From Acidobacteriota bacterium (GTDB lineage: Bacteria; Acidobacteriota; Vicinamibacteria; Vicinamibacterales; UBA2999): a DNA stretch of 5,692 bases. Below are positions 1 through 5,334 of this stretch, in pieces (position 1 is the stretch's first letter; each line of letters starts with the position of its first letter). The stretch covers positions 1 to 5,692 of the forward strand of contig JACCSI010000541.1 in NCBI GenBank assembly GCA_013813075.1, written 5' to 3'. The position numbers and the translations under genes are program-made. The notes under the pieces were generated by a model, which ran no database searches, was not told where the DNA came from, and saw only the letters and a program-made list of their open reading frames with translations.

Positions 1-623
1 CCGCTCCGGCTCCGCGTACCCTCCGCGAAGACCAGCAGGGCGTCGCCCATCCGCAACCGCTCGTGGGCGATGTCAATGGACTTGCGGGCGGCACGGGCAA
101 CCTCGCGCGGATTCATCACCGCGTCTCCGGTGGACAGGCCACTACTTTGCGGTGTCTTGATCGTGCCGAAACACAGACTCGAAAATCGCCGCTTCAAACT
201 CGAGTACACCTTTGGTCCTGCAATAACCGTGAGGCCTTCGGCCAGCGTGTGCTGTCCAGAGCGACTCAGAAGAATCTCCACCATGTTGGCGTCGGCGTAC
301 GACAGGTGGTTGGCGAAAATGACGGTCGGCCTGCCGGCGATTGCGGTGACGTGCTGCCCACCGCGCAACGCTGAATCGGTGAGCAGAATACGATCCGCAA
401 GGACGTGATGCAGCCGCCGCGCCAGCGGATCTCTCGGGTAATAGTCCCAATCCGACCCGGCGGTGGTCAGGCGATGGCCGAGCGCAGCCAGCGCGGAGGG
501 TCCGGCCTTGTCGATTTCGCGCTCGAGCAAACTGCGGAAGGCGTTGAGGGTCGAGCGGTCGCGGCCGGCGAGAAACGCGGAAATCGCCTCGATCAGCGGC
601 TCGCGCGTCAATTGATGCGGCAT
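1..623 (-). CDS. PlsC/LPLAT-type acyltransferase, 3' end cut by window edge
   Basis: The first 207 codons are visible, starting MPHQLTREPL; the C-terminus lies beyond base 1. This looks like a glycerolipid acyltransferase of the PlsC/LPLAT superfamily, which moves an acyl group from acyl-CoA or acyl-ACP to a lysophospholipid-type acceptor at the inner membrane. The catalytic HX4D box is NHLSYAD at residues 105-111 (His106, Asp111). The substrate-binding EGTR box is FAEGTRSRS at about 199-207, with strongly basic Lys/Arg stretches between. About 100 residues precede the HX4D box, more than in short PlsC proteins, and the two boxes lie 95 residues apart against roughly 75 in E. coli PlsC. This suggests an atypical subfamily with an N-terminal helical region. 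The start is supported by GAGG 7 nt upstream of ATG. It lies 109 bp downstream of the PEP mutase-like gene on the same strand and may share its transcript. The fold is secure; the substrate is not. Confidence 0.85.
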   Translation of the reverse strand, partial: MPHQLTREPLIEAISAFLAGRDRSTLNAFRSLLEREIDKAGPSALAALGHRLTTAGSDWDYYPRDPLARRLHHVLADRILLTDSALRGGQHVTAIAGRPTVIFANHLSYADANMVEILLSRSGQHTLAEGLTVIAGPKVYSSLKRRFSSLCFGTIKTPQSSGLSTGDAVMNPREVARAARKSIDIAHERLRMGDALLVFAEGTRSRS

Positions 624-732
624 TAGTCCGCCTCAGCTTGCACTGAGCGTGACGAATCCACAAGAGGCGTCGCACGCGCGACCCTCGATATCCGCCGGCC
701 TGCGTGTCCGCCTGTATCGATTTACACGCCAA
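624..732. other. Gap between PEP mutase-like and acyltransferase genes
   Basis: These 109 bp separate two minus-strand genes. They contain a perfect 5-bp stem with a 4-nt loop (GTCGC/GCGAC, 669-682) and a weaker CTCAG/CTGAG pair (about 632-647). Neither is followed by a T-tract, so termination is not supported. The 8-mer AGGCGGAC occurs twice on the minus strand. I see no good sigma70-type promoter, so read-through from the PEP mutase-like gene into the acyltransferase is plausible. Confidence 0.4.
631..634 (-). promoter_or_regulatory. Ribosome binding site of the acyltransferase gene
   Basis: GAGG on the minus strand ends 7 nt before the ATG at 623. This supports that ATG over any other start for the acyltransferase. 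Confidence 0.6.
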
Positions 733-1545
733 TCACCGCTCGAACGCCTTGTTGATCTCGGCGAAGGGCACAGCCCGCGCCAGCCCGCGGAAGGTGCCCC
801 GCTGCGCAATCTCGCGCGCAGCGTCGAGAAACCCACTCCAGGCGGCACGCGCCAGTGCCCCGCCCACGCTGATGCGGCGCACCCCTAGCGCAGCGAGCTC
901 CGGCACGGTGATGAAGTCGTTGCCGACGAGGATGTTCACCGGACGAGGAGCCACAGCATTCACGACGGCGGCAATTTCGTCCTTCGAGCGCAACCCCGGC
1001 GCATACAGACACTCGGCTCCGGCCTCGGCGTATGCCGACAGCCGGCGAATCGTTTCCGAGAGGTCGGGCCGGCCCACGATAAACCCTTCACTGCGCCCGG
1101 TGAGGAGCACCCCCGTGCCGCTCCGGTCGATGGCGGCGCGCGCCGCACGAATGCGCTCGACCGAGAGGCCGAACTCGAACAAAGGGTTGGCGGCATCCCC
1201 CGTCGAATCCTCGATGGACAGCCCGGCCACTCCCGTCGCCGTCGCCAGCATCACGTTGTGGTCGACGGCAGCGGGGTCGACAGCAAAACCGCCCTCGAAA
1301 TCAGCGTTGACCGGTTGGTCGACACTGCCGGCGATCAGACGGAGGTGGGCGAGCGTCTGGTCGAGCGAGACGCCATTGTCGGGGCGCCCATGCGACCACG
1401 CGAATCCCGAGCTCGTGGTTGCGAGCGCCTTGAATCCCAGCTGGACGAGCAGCCGCGCGCTGCCCACGTCCCAAGGATTGGGAATGACGAAACAGCCGGA
1501 TTCATGGAGTTGTCGAAATACCTGGCCCTGGTTACTCGGCGACAT
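733..1545 (-). CDS. PEP mutase / isocitrate lyase superfamily protein
   Basis: This is a 270-residue protein of the PEP mutase/isocitrate lyase superfamily (PF13714-like), TIM-barrel enzymes that make or break C-C or C-P bonds next to a carboxylate, usually with Mg2+. Landmarks in order are NPWDVGSARLL (23-33), TTSSGFA (43-49), NADFEGGF (80-87, the metal/substrate loop), GLSIEDS (108-114), GRSEG (150-154, matching the ARTDA strand of better-known members), EAGAECLYAPG (174-184) and GVRRISVGG (221-229). The KKCGH catalytic loop of true isocitrate lyase is absent, so it is not AceA. The substrate cannot be read from sequence. The length is normal for the small PF13714 group. ATG at 1545 was preferred because GAGGG lies 8 nt upstream. 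A GTG at 1560 in the same frame would add MRADL and is the alternative. It is divergent from the ADOP permease and lies upstream of the acyltransferase gene. Confidence 0.9.
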   Translation of the reverse strand: MSPSNQGQVFRQLHESGCFVIPNPWDVGSARLLVQLGFKALATTSSGFAWSHGRPDNGVSLDQTLAHLRLIAGSVDQPVNADFEGGFAVDPAAVDHNVMLATATGVAGLSIEDSTGDAANPLFEFGLSVERIRAARAAIDRSGTGVLLTGRSEGFIVGRPDLSETIRRLSAYAEAGAECLYAPGLRSKDEIAAVVNAVAPRPVNILVGNDFITVPELAALGVRRISVGGALARAAWSGFLDAAREIAQRGTFRGLARAVPFAEINKAFER

Positions 1546-1551
1546 CAGGTC

Positions 1552-1593
1552 TGCCCTCACACTTTTACCCCCATCTTTAGCCCTTCACCTTTA
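1552..1593 (-). repeat. Three imperfect 14-bp purine-rich tandem repeats
   Basis: Read on the minus strand, 42 bp split into TAAAGGTGAAGGGC, TAAAGATGGGGGTA and AAAGTGTGAGGGCA. They share an A-rich first half, TG at positions 7-8 and GG at positions 11-12. The tract is the 5' leader of the PEP mutase-like gene, and its last copy supplies the ribosome binding site. It may be a decayed simple repeat or a leader with several Shine-Dalgarno-like sites. Copies are divergent, so chance purine bias cannot be excluded. Confidence 0.45.
1554..1558 (-). promoter_or_regulatory. Ribosome binding site deciding the ATG start at 1545
   Basis: GAGGG on the minus strand lies 8 nt before ATG 1545 and overlaps the alternative GTG start at 1560. 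Initiation at the GTG would have to rely on the run of Gs further upstream, so the ATG is favoured. Confidence 0.6.
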
Positions 1594-1639
1594 CCACCAT
1601 CCGCAGCCGATCTTGTCGATGCTGTTTTTTAGCAGATAC

Positions 1640-1669
1640 CCAACCGTTGGTCGCCCCGGGCCATCCAAC
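1640..1669. repeat. CCAAC/GTTGG inverted repeat cluster before the permease start
   Basis: CCAAC (1640-1644), one base, then GTTGG (1646-1650) form an 11-bp dyad. CCAAC recurs at 1665-1669, so the middle GTTGG could pair with either flank. The second pairing would make a 5-bp stem with a 14-nt loop ending 5 nt before the permease ATG. It could be an operator or an mRNA hairpin that affects initiation; five-base arms can also arise by chance. Confidence 0.35.
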
Positions 1670-1674
1670 ACACC

Positions 1675-4098
1675 ATGAACGGCACTCTTCTCCAGGATCT
1701 CCGGTTTGCCGCCCGCGCGTTTTTACGGGCGCCGCGATTCACGATCCCTGCGGTGCTCGCCCTGGCACTGGGCATCGGCGCGACGTCCGCCATCTTCAGC
1801 GTCGTGCGCGGGGTCATTCTCAAACCGCTGCCGTATCCAGACCCTGACCGCATCGTGGTCGTCTGGGAAAACAACATTCCGCGCAACCGGCCGCGTAATG
1901 TCATCGCTCCGGCCAACTTTGTCGAATGGCTCGAGCGTCAGCGATCGTTCGATCGTCTGGGGATGGTCGGGCCGACCCGACTCAATGTCATCCTGAACGG
2001 GCAACCCGAAGAGATCGCCGGACTTTCTGCGTCGGCCGCGGCGATGGAAACGCTTGGTGTGCGGCCGGTGCTTGGCCGGCTGTACACCGCCGACGAGGAC
2101 CTGGAGGGCAACGACGCCGTCATCCTGATCACCCACGAGTTCTGGCAGACCCGTCTGGGCGGCCGCGCCGACGTGCTCGACACCACGATCACCACCAATG
2201 GCCTTCAGCGCAACATTGTCGGCGTGATGCCACCCGCCTTCACCATCGTCGGACAGCGCGCAGCGTTCATGGTTCCGTACGGATGGACGGTCGAGCGGCT
2301 GCGTGCGGCGCCTGGCCGCGGCGCCTCGCATGGTCTTGCGCGGTTGCGGGAGGGTGTCTCGCTCGCGCAGGCGACCGATGACATGAAGGGCCTCATGGCG
2401 CAGCTCGAAAAGGAGGCGCCGCGACGCAATACCGGGTGGTCGATCACGCTGCTTCCGGTTCACGAGCAGATGGTGGACGAGATTCGCCCCGCTCTGTTAA
2501 TCCTGTCCGGAGCGGTCGGCCTGGTGCTGCTCATCGCCTGCGTCAACGTCGCCAACCTGCTGTTCGCGCGCAGCACTGTGCGCCAACGTGAGATCGGCCT
2601 GCGCACGGCGCTCGGCGCCGGTCGCGGACGGCTCGTGCGTCAGATGCTCACCGAGAGTCTGCTACTGGCTGCTGTGGGCGGCGTCGCCGGACTCGCGCTG
2701 GCCGTTGCGTTCCATCGCGGGCTCCTGGCGCTGGTGGCCAATCGCATTCCGGTGCCGCGACTCGAACACGTCGCCCTCGACCTGCCGGTCATCGGCTTCA
2801 CGATGGCGCTGGCGCTCGGCAGCGGCCTGGTGTTCGGTCTCGTCCCGGCCCTCGTCGCGACCACGGCGAACGATGCAGTGCGCGAAGGCGGCCGACATGG
2901 AACTGGTCCACGGTCGCGGCGCATCCTGGGCGGGCTCGTGATTGCCGAAGTGGCGCTTTCGCTGGTGCTGCTGACCGGCGCGGGGCTCTTGATCCGCAGC
3001 TTCATCCGAATGCAGAACATCGATCCGGGCTTCCGGTCTGAAGGTGTCTTCACCGCCCGCGTGCAGTTGCCTGGGACGCGTTACGATAACGGCCGCAAGA
3101 TCTCGGCCTTCTACCGCGACGTGTTCTCGCGCGTCGACACGCTGCCGGGGGTGCAGAGCGCGGGTGGCATCAGCTTCATGCCGCTGACCGGGCCCGGTAT
3201 CGGGACCGGCTTCTATCGCGCCGATCAGCCTCCACCGGCAGACGGAGACGCGCCAGTGACCGAGGTACGGCCGGTCACGCCGACTTTTTTCCGCACGATG
3301 GGTATCCCGCAGCTGGCGGGCCGCGATTTCTCGGCGTCGGACGACGCGGGACGGCCGCTTGTGGCGGTAGTCAGCGAAACCCTTGTGCGCCGGCACCTGC
3401 CCGGCGAGAACCCGATTGGAAAGCGGCTGCACGTCTCGATCGGTCCGCAGGACGGCATGCACGTCGAAATCGTTGGCGTCGTCGGCGATGTCAAGTTCTC
3501 GTCGCTTGCTGGCGACGTGCGCCCCGCAATCTATCTGCCGCATCCGCAGCTGGCGATTGGTCTGGTCACGCTGGTGGTTCGCACCGACATGGAGCCGCTG
3601 TCGCTGGCCAATTCGGTTGAAGCGGCCGTGCACGCCATCGACCCGGAGCTGCCACTGGCCGACGTCAAGACGCTCGAGGAGATCGTTGATGCGACGCTGT
3701 CACGTCCCCGCACCATCTTGGTCCTGCTGGCAGCTTTTGCGGTTATCGCTGTGGTCCTGGCGGCGGTCGGCGTCTATGGCGTGATCGCGTATTCCGTGTC
3801 TCAACGCACGCAGGAGATCGGGGTGCGCATGGCCCTGGGCGCCACCACCAGGTCCGTGTTCGGGCTGGTGCTTGGCCATGCGATGCGCCTTGTCGCCATC
3901 GGGGTGGTGGTTGGACTGTTTGCGGCGGGCATGGCGTCGCGGCTGCTGGAGACGCTGTTGTACGATACGGCGCCACTGGATCCGCTCACGTTCGGCGTCA
4001 CGGCTGTGGTCTTGATCACGGTGGCAACATTCGCGTCGTACCTGCCGGCGCGCCGTGGCACGCGCATCGCGCCCGTGGAAGCGCTGCGCGCGGAGTAG
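1675..4098 (+). CDS. ADOP-family ABC transporter permease (duplicated MacB/FtsX type)
   Basis: This 807-residue inner-membrane protein is built from two tandem MacB-like halves. Half 1 has a short cytoplasmic start, TM1 (about 23-49), a periplasmic MacB_PCD domain (about 55-265) and an FtsX domain with TM2 (273-297), TM3 (327-349) and TM4 (371-397). Half 2 has TM5 (416-440), a second periplasmic domain (about 450-675), and TM6 (680-707), TM7 (732-756) and TM8 (774-791). The same cytoplasmic FtsX signature occurs twice: RQREIGLRTALGAG (303-316) and RTQEIGVRMALGAT (711-724). Eight TMs in one chain would give a complete permease pair. Relatives work with a MacB-type ATPase in export or in transmitting ATP-driven motion across the membrane, but no ATPase gene is in the window and the substrate is unknown. 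The longer N-terminal prefix seen in many ADOPs is missing. ATG 1675 fits the family start (MNGTLLQDLRFAAR) although no Shine-Dalgarno sequence is visible. The frame is intact. Confidence 0.95.
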   Translation: MNGTLLQDLRFAARAFLRAPRFTIPAVLALALGIGATSAIFSVVRGVILKPLPYPDPDRIVVVWENNIPRNRPRNVIAPANFVEWLERQRSFDRLGMVGPTRLNVILNGQPEEIAGLSASAAAMETLGVRPVLGRLYTADEDLEGNDAVILITHEFWQTRLGGRADVLDTTITTNGLQRNIVGVMPPAFTIVGQRAAFMVPYGWTVERLRAAPGRGASHGLARLREGVSLAQATDDMKGLMAQLEKEAPRRNTGWSITLLPVHEQMVDEIRPALLILSGAVGLVLLIACVNVANLLFARSTVRQREIGLRTALGAGRGRLVRQMLTESLLLAAVGGVAGLALAVAFHRGLLALVANRIPVPRLEHVALDLPVIGFTMALALGSGLVFGLVPALVATTANDAVREGGRHGTGPRSRRILGGLVIAEVALSLVLLTGAGLLIRSFIRMQNIDPGFRSEGVFTARVQLPGTRYDNGRKISAFYRDVFSRVDTLPGVQSAGGISFMPLTGPGIGTGFYRADQPPPADGDAPVTEVRPVTPTFFRTMGIPQLAGRDFSASDDAGRPLVAVVSETLVRRHLPGENPIGKRLHVSIGPQDGMHVEIVGVVGDVKFSSLAGDVRPAIYLPHPQLAIGLVTLVVRTDMEPLSLANSVEAAVHAIDPELPLADVKTLEEIVDATLSRPRTILVLLAAFAVIAVVLAAVGVYGVIAYSVSQRTQEIGVRMALGATTRSVFGLVLGHAMRLVAIGVVVGLFAAGMASRLLETLLYDTAPLDPLTFGVTAVVLITVATFASYLPARRGTRIAPVEALRAE

Positions 4099-4107
4099 TC
4101 GGTGCAG

Positions 4108-4135
4108 GGCCCGGCCAGCATCTTATGACCGGGTC
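4108..4135. terminator. Hairpin between convergent genes, possible weak terminator
   Basis: GGCCCGG (4108-4114) pairs with CCGGGTC (4129-4135), giving a 7-bp stem with one G-T wobble and a 14-nt loop. It sits in the 47-bp gap between the permease stop and the methyltransferase stop, where a bidirectional terminator is expected. There is no T-tract on the plus strand, and only TTTT inside the methyltransferase end nearby. Intrinsic termination is therefore uncertain. Confidence 0.3.
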
Positions 4136-4145
4136 GTGCGTCGCC

Positions 4146-4895
4146 TCATTTTCTGCACACGAAGACTTCGTACTCTCCCGGCTCGAGCTCGGAGTGGTCG
4201 AAACGCACGACCTTGGGTTCGAAGCCGGCGTCAGACATCATGCGTAGCCAGGCTGCCCGCGGGAACAGGCCCTCGATGTGCCGATCCCATTCGACGTGGA
4301 TCGAACCATCGGTGTCGCGCATCAGGTACGAGTAGTCAACCGTATACGTGGTGTCGCCTGCATCGGGATCCCACGTCCACTCGAGGTAGCGTAAGGCACG
4401 CGTTGGGCCGTCGTGGCCTCCATGATCGGTGGATGGACGGAAGTTTTCACGGACGTGGTCGGGGGCAAACAACGCGCCGCCGCCGGGTTTGCAGTGTACG
4501 AACGCCGTTTCAATGGCCCGCCGCACGTCGTCTTCCGTCGTCATGTAGCAGATGGCGTCGTGAATGAAGACGGCATCGAACTGCCGCTCCAGGCGCACAG
4601 TGCGCATGTCGCCTTCGATGTGTTCGCACTCCGGGTTGAGCGCCCGACTGACCTGCAGCATTCCCGGTGCAGGCTCGACCAGGACCATCTCGAAACGTTT
4701 TTTTAGAAACGAGGCATTGTTTCCCCCGCCGCTTCCAAGCTCGAGCAATGTCTGGCAGGGCCCGGCAGCGGCGGCGAGTAACTGGCCCTCATAAAACGCA
4801 GCTTCCTCTTCGTAATCCGACGGGGCAGACATTAGCGGCCACCACTCGGCAAGTTCGGAGTACAACTTCGGCAGCTCGCGCCCCTGTGCATTCAT
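4146..4895 (-). CDS. Class I SAM-dependent methyltransferase
   Basis: This 249-residue soluble protein has a Rossmann-type methyltransferase core (Methyltransf_25-like). Motif I is LLELGSGGGN (50-59), the glycine loop that binds S-adenosylmethionine. An acidic residue after strand 2 (Glu74 in LVEPAPGM) should bind the ribose. GDMR (95-98, Asp96) contacts the adenine side, and FDAVFIHDAICYM (106-118) forms strand 4. CKPGGGALFA (135-144) matches the usual LKPGG motif. After 145 comes a region rich in Asp, Tyr and Thr (about 155-205) that likely shapes the acceptor site, then a C-terminal strand ending EYEVFVCRK. The acceptor (small molecule, protein or other) cannot be told. The ATG overlaps the stop of the upstream DUF1428 gene as ATGA, which points to translational coupling, and no strong separate ribosome binding site is seen. 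Leu64-Lys65-Lys66 is encoded with a run of seven As. Confidence 0.9.
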   Translation of the reverse strand: MNAQGRELPKLYSELAEWWPLMSAPSDYEEEAAFYEGQLLAAAAGPCQTLLELGSGGGNNASFLKKRFEMVLVEPAPGMLQVSRALNPECEHIEGDMRTVRLERQFDAVFIHDAICYMTTEDDVRRAIETAFVHCKPGGGALFAPDHVRENFRPSTDHGGHDGPTRALRYLEWTWDPDAGDTTYTVDYSYLMRDTDGSIHVEWDRHIEGLFPRAAWLRMMSDAGFEPKVVRFDHSELEPGEYEVFVCRK

Positions 4896-5245
4896 GCATC
4901 AACCAGAATTTTGAAGCCGCCACAGACCATTCGCTTGACGTCGAACGGCATGGCTTTCTGCGCCAGCGTCAGCCGTGGATCTTTCATGACTTTGGCATTG
5001 ACACGGTCGCGATGCACGCGCGACTTATAAACAATCCACGCAAATAGCACGGTCTCGCCGCGCTTCGCTTTGACCGTACGCGCAAACGGCACGCCGAACT
5101 TGGTATCGAGGTCGTCACCGACGCATTCGCGGTACTCGAGCGCGCCGTGTTCCCGCCAGATTTTGCCGGCTTTCTGTGCGATCCGCTTGTACGCCGCGAT
5201 GTTCTTGGTCGGTACCGGGAGCACGAATCCGTCGACGTAAGCCAT
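4892..5245 (-). CDS. DUF1428 family protein (YbaA-like)
   Basis: This 117-residue protein matches the DUF1428 family, which includes E. coli YbaA (also about 117 residues) and is predicted to have a small ferredoxin-like, dimeric alpha/beta-barrel type fold. Family landmarks are MAYVDGFVLPVP at the N-terminus, AGKIWREHGALEYRECVGDD (26-45), ETVLFAWIVYKSR (64-76), KVMKDPRL (85-92), MPFDVKRMVCGGF (99-111) and the C-terminal KILVDA. The biochemical role of the family is not established. The start at 5245 was chosen over an upstream in-frame ATG at 5275: a strong AAGGAGG sits 4 nt before it, it begins at the conserved MxYVDGF, and it gives the family length. The gene is first in a two-gene unit with the methyltransferase and divergent from mutM. 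Confidence 0.92.
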   Translation of the reverse strand: MAYVDGFVLPVPTKNIAAYKRIAQKAGKIWREHGALEYRECVGDDLDTKFGVPFARTVKAKRGETVLFAWIVYKSRVHRDRVNAKVMKDPRLTLAQKAMPFDVKRMVCGGFKILVDA

Positions 5246-5249
5246 GAAG

Positions 5250-5256
5250 CCTCCTT
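5250..5256 (-). promoter_or_regulatory. Strong ribosome binding site of the DUF1428 gene
   Basis: AAGGAGG on the minus strand ends 4 nt before ATG 5245. It is the best Shine-Dalgarno match in the window and rules against the ATG at 5275 as the start. Confidence 0.8.
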
Positions 5257-5261
5257 GTGAG

Positions 5262-5296
5262 CGACTTCCCTGCAAGCCGCGCGCAAGGAAGCGTCG
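5262..5296. repeat. Imperfect inverted repeat between divergent genes
   Basis: CGACTTCCCTGC (5262-5273) pairs with GCAAGGAAGCGTCG (5283-5296) across a 9-nt loop. There are 11 paired positions, one C/A mismatch and a 2-nt bulge. It lies just upstream of the DUF1428 ribosome binding site, so it could be an operator for either gene or a hairpin in the DUF1428 leader. Confidence 0.4.
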
Positions 5297-5313
5297 TTAC
5301 ATAAGATAGACGA

Positions 5314-5334
5314 ATGGTGGCCACGATTGCCTGA
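5314..5334 (+). other. Six-codon ORF overlapping the mutM start
   Basis: ATG GTG GCC ACG ATT GCC TGA (peptide MVATIA) begins 13 nt before the mutM TTG in a different frame. Its stop lies inside the second and third codons of mutM. It could act as a leader ORF that couples or dampens initiation at the weak TTG, or it may be chance. An indel error that separates the ATG from mutM is a less likely alternative. Confidence 0.25.
5316..5320 (+). promoter_or_regulatory. Weak ribosome binding site for the TTG start of mutM
   Basis: GGTGG lies 6 nt before TTG 5327. It is a modest match, but placed correctly for that start. Confidence 0.45.

Larger units (their letters stand above)
1546..1674. promoter_or_regulatory. 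Divergent control region, PEP mutase-like gene / ADOP permease
   Basis: This 129-bp region between two divergent starts must carry promoters for both genes unless one is leaderless. For the plus strand, TTGTCG (1613-1618) is a possible -35, but the best -10 (GATACC, 1635-1640, 16-bp spacing) matches poorly. A T6 run lies at 1625-1630. Nothing resembling a Shine-Dalgarno sequence is visible just before the permease ATG. No PadR-type regulator gene, often adjacent to ADOP genes, is present nearby. Confidence 0.5.
5246..5326. promoter_or_regulatory. Divergent control region, DUF1428 operon / mutM
   Basis: These 81 bp separate the starts of the DUF1428 gene and mutM. The AT-richest stretch (5297-5309) holds TAAGAT at 5302-5307 on the plus strand and TATCTT on the minus strand. 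Both are 4-of-6 matches to a -10 element, but neither has a convincing -35, so promoters can only be suggested. An imperfect inverted repeat fills 5262-5296. Confidence 0.4.

Noticed and set aside
669..682. GTCGC/GCGAC hairpin between two minus-strand genes as a terminator
   Set aside because: The stem is only 5 bp and no T-tract follows in the direction of transcription.
142..732. Long minus-strand open frame of 196 codons overlapping the acyltransferase
   Set aside because: It is an arginine-rich shadow frame. The correct frame on the same strand gives the acyltransferase with HX4D and EGTR boxes and a proper ribosome binding site.
1621..1634. TGCT-T6-AGCA element as a terminator or promoter dyad
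   Set aside because: A 4-bp stem is too short, and the T run sits in the loop, not after the stem.
704..1678. Plus-strand open frame of 324 codons opposite the PEP mutase-like gene
   Set aside because: Its translation is rich in Ser, Arg and Pro with no domain sense. It is antisense to a gene with clear family motifs.
3284..3290. T run in the permease as a frameshift or slippage site
   Set aside because: It encodes the family-typical TFFRTMGIP segment in frame, and the protein continues intact on both sides.
2662..3633. Minus-strand open frame of 323 codons inside the permease
   Set aside because: It is rich in Arg, His and Gln, typical of the antisense of GC-rich coding DNA, and the opposite strand encodes an intact ADOP protein.
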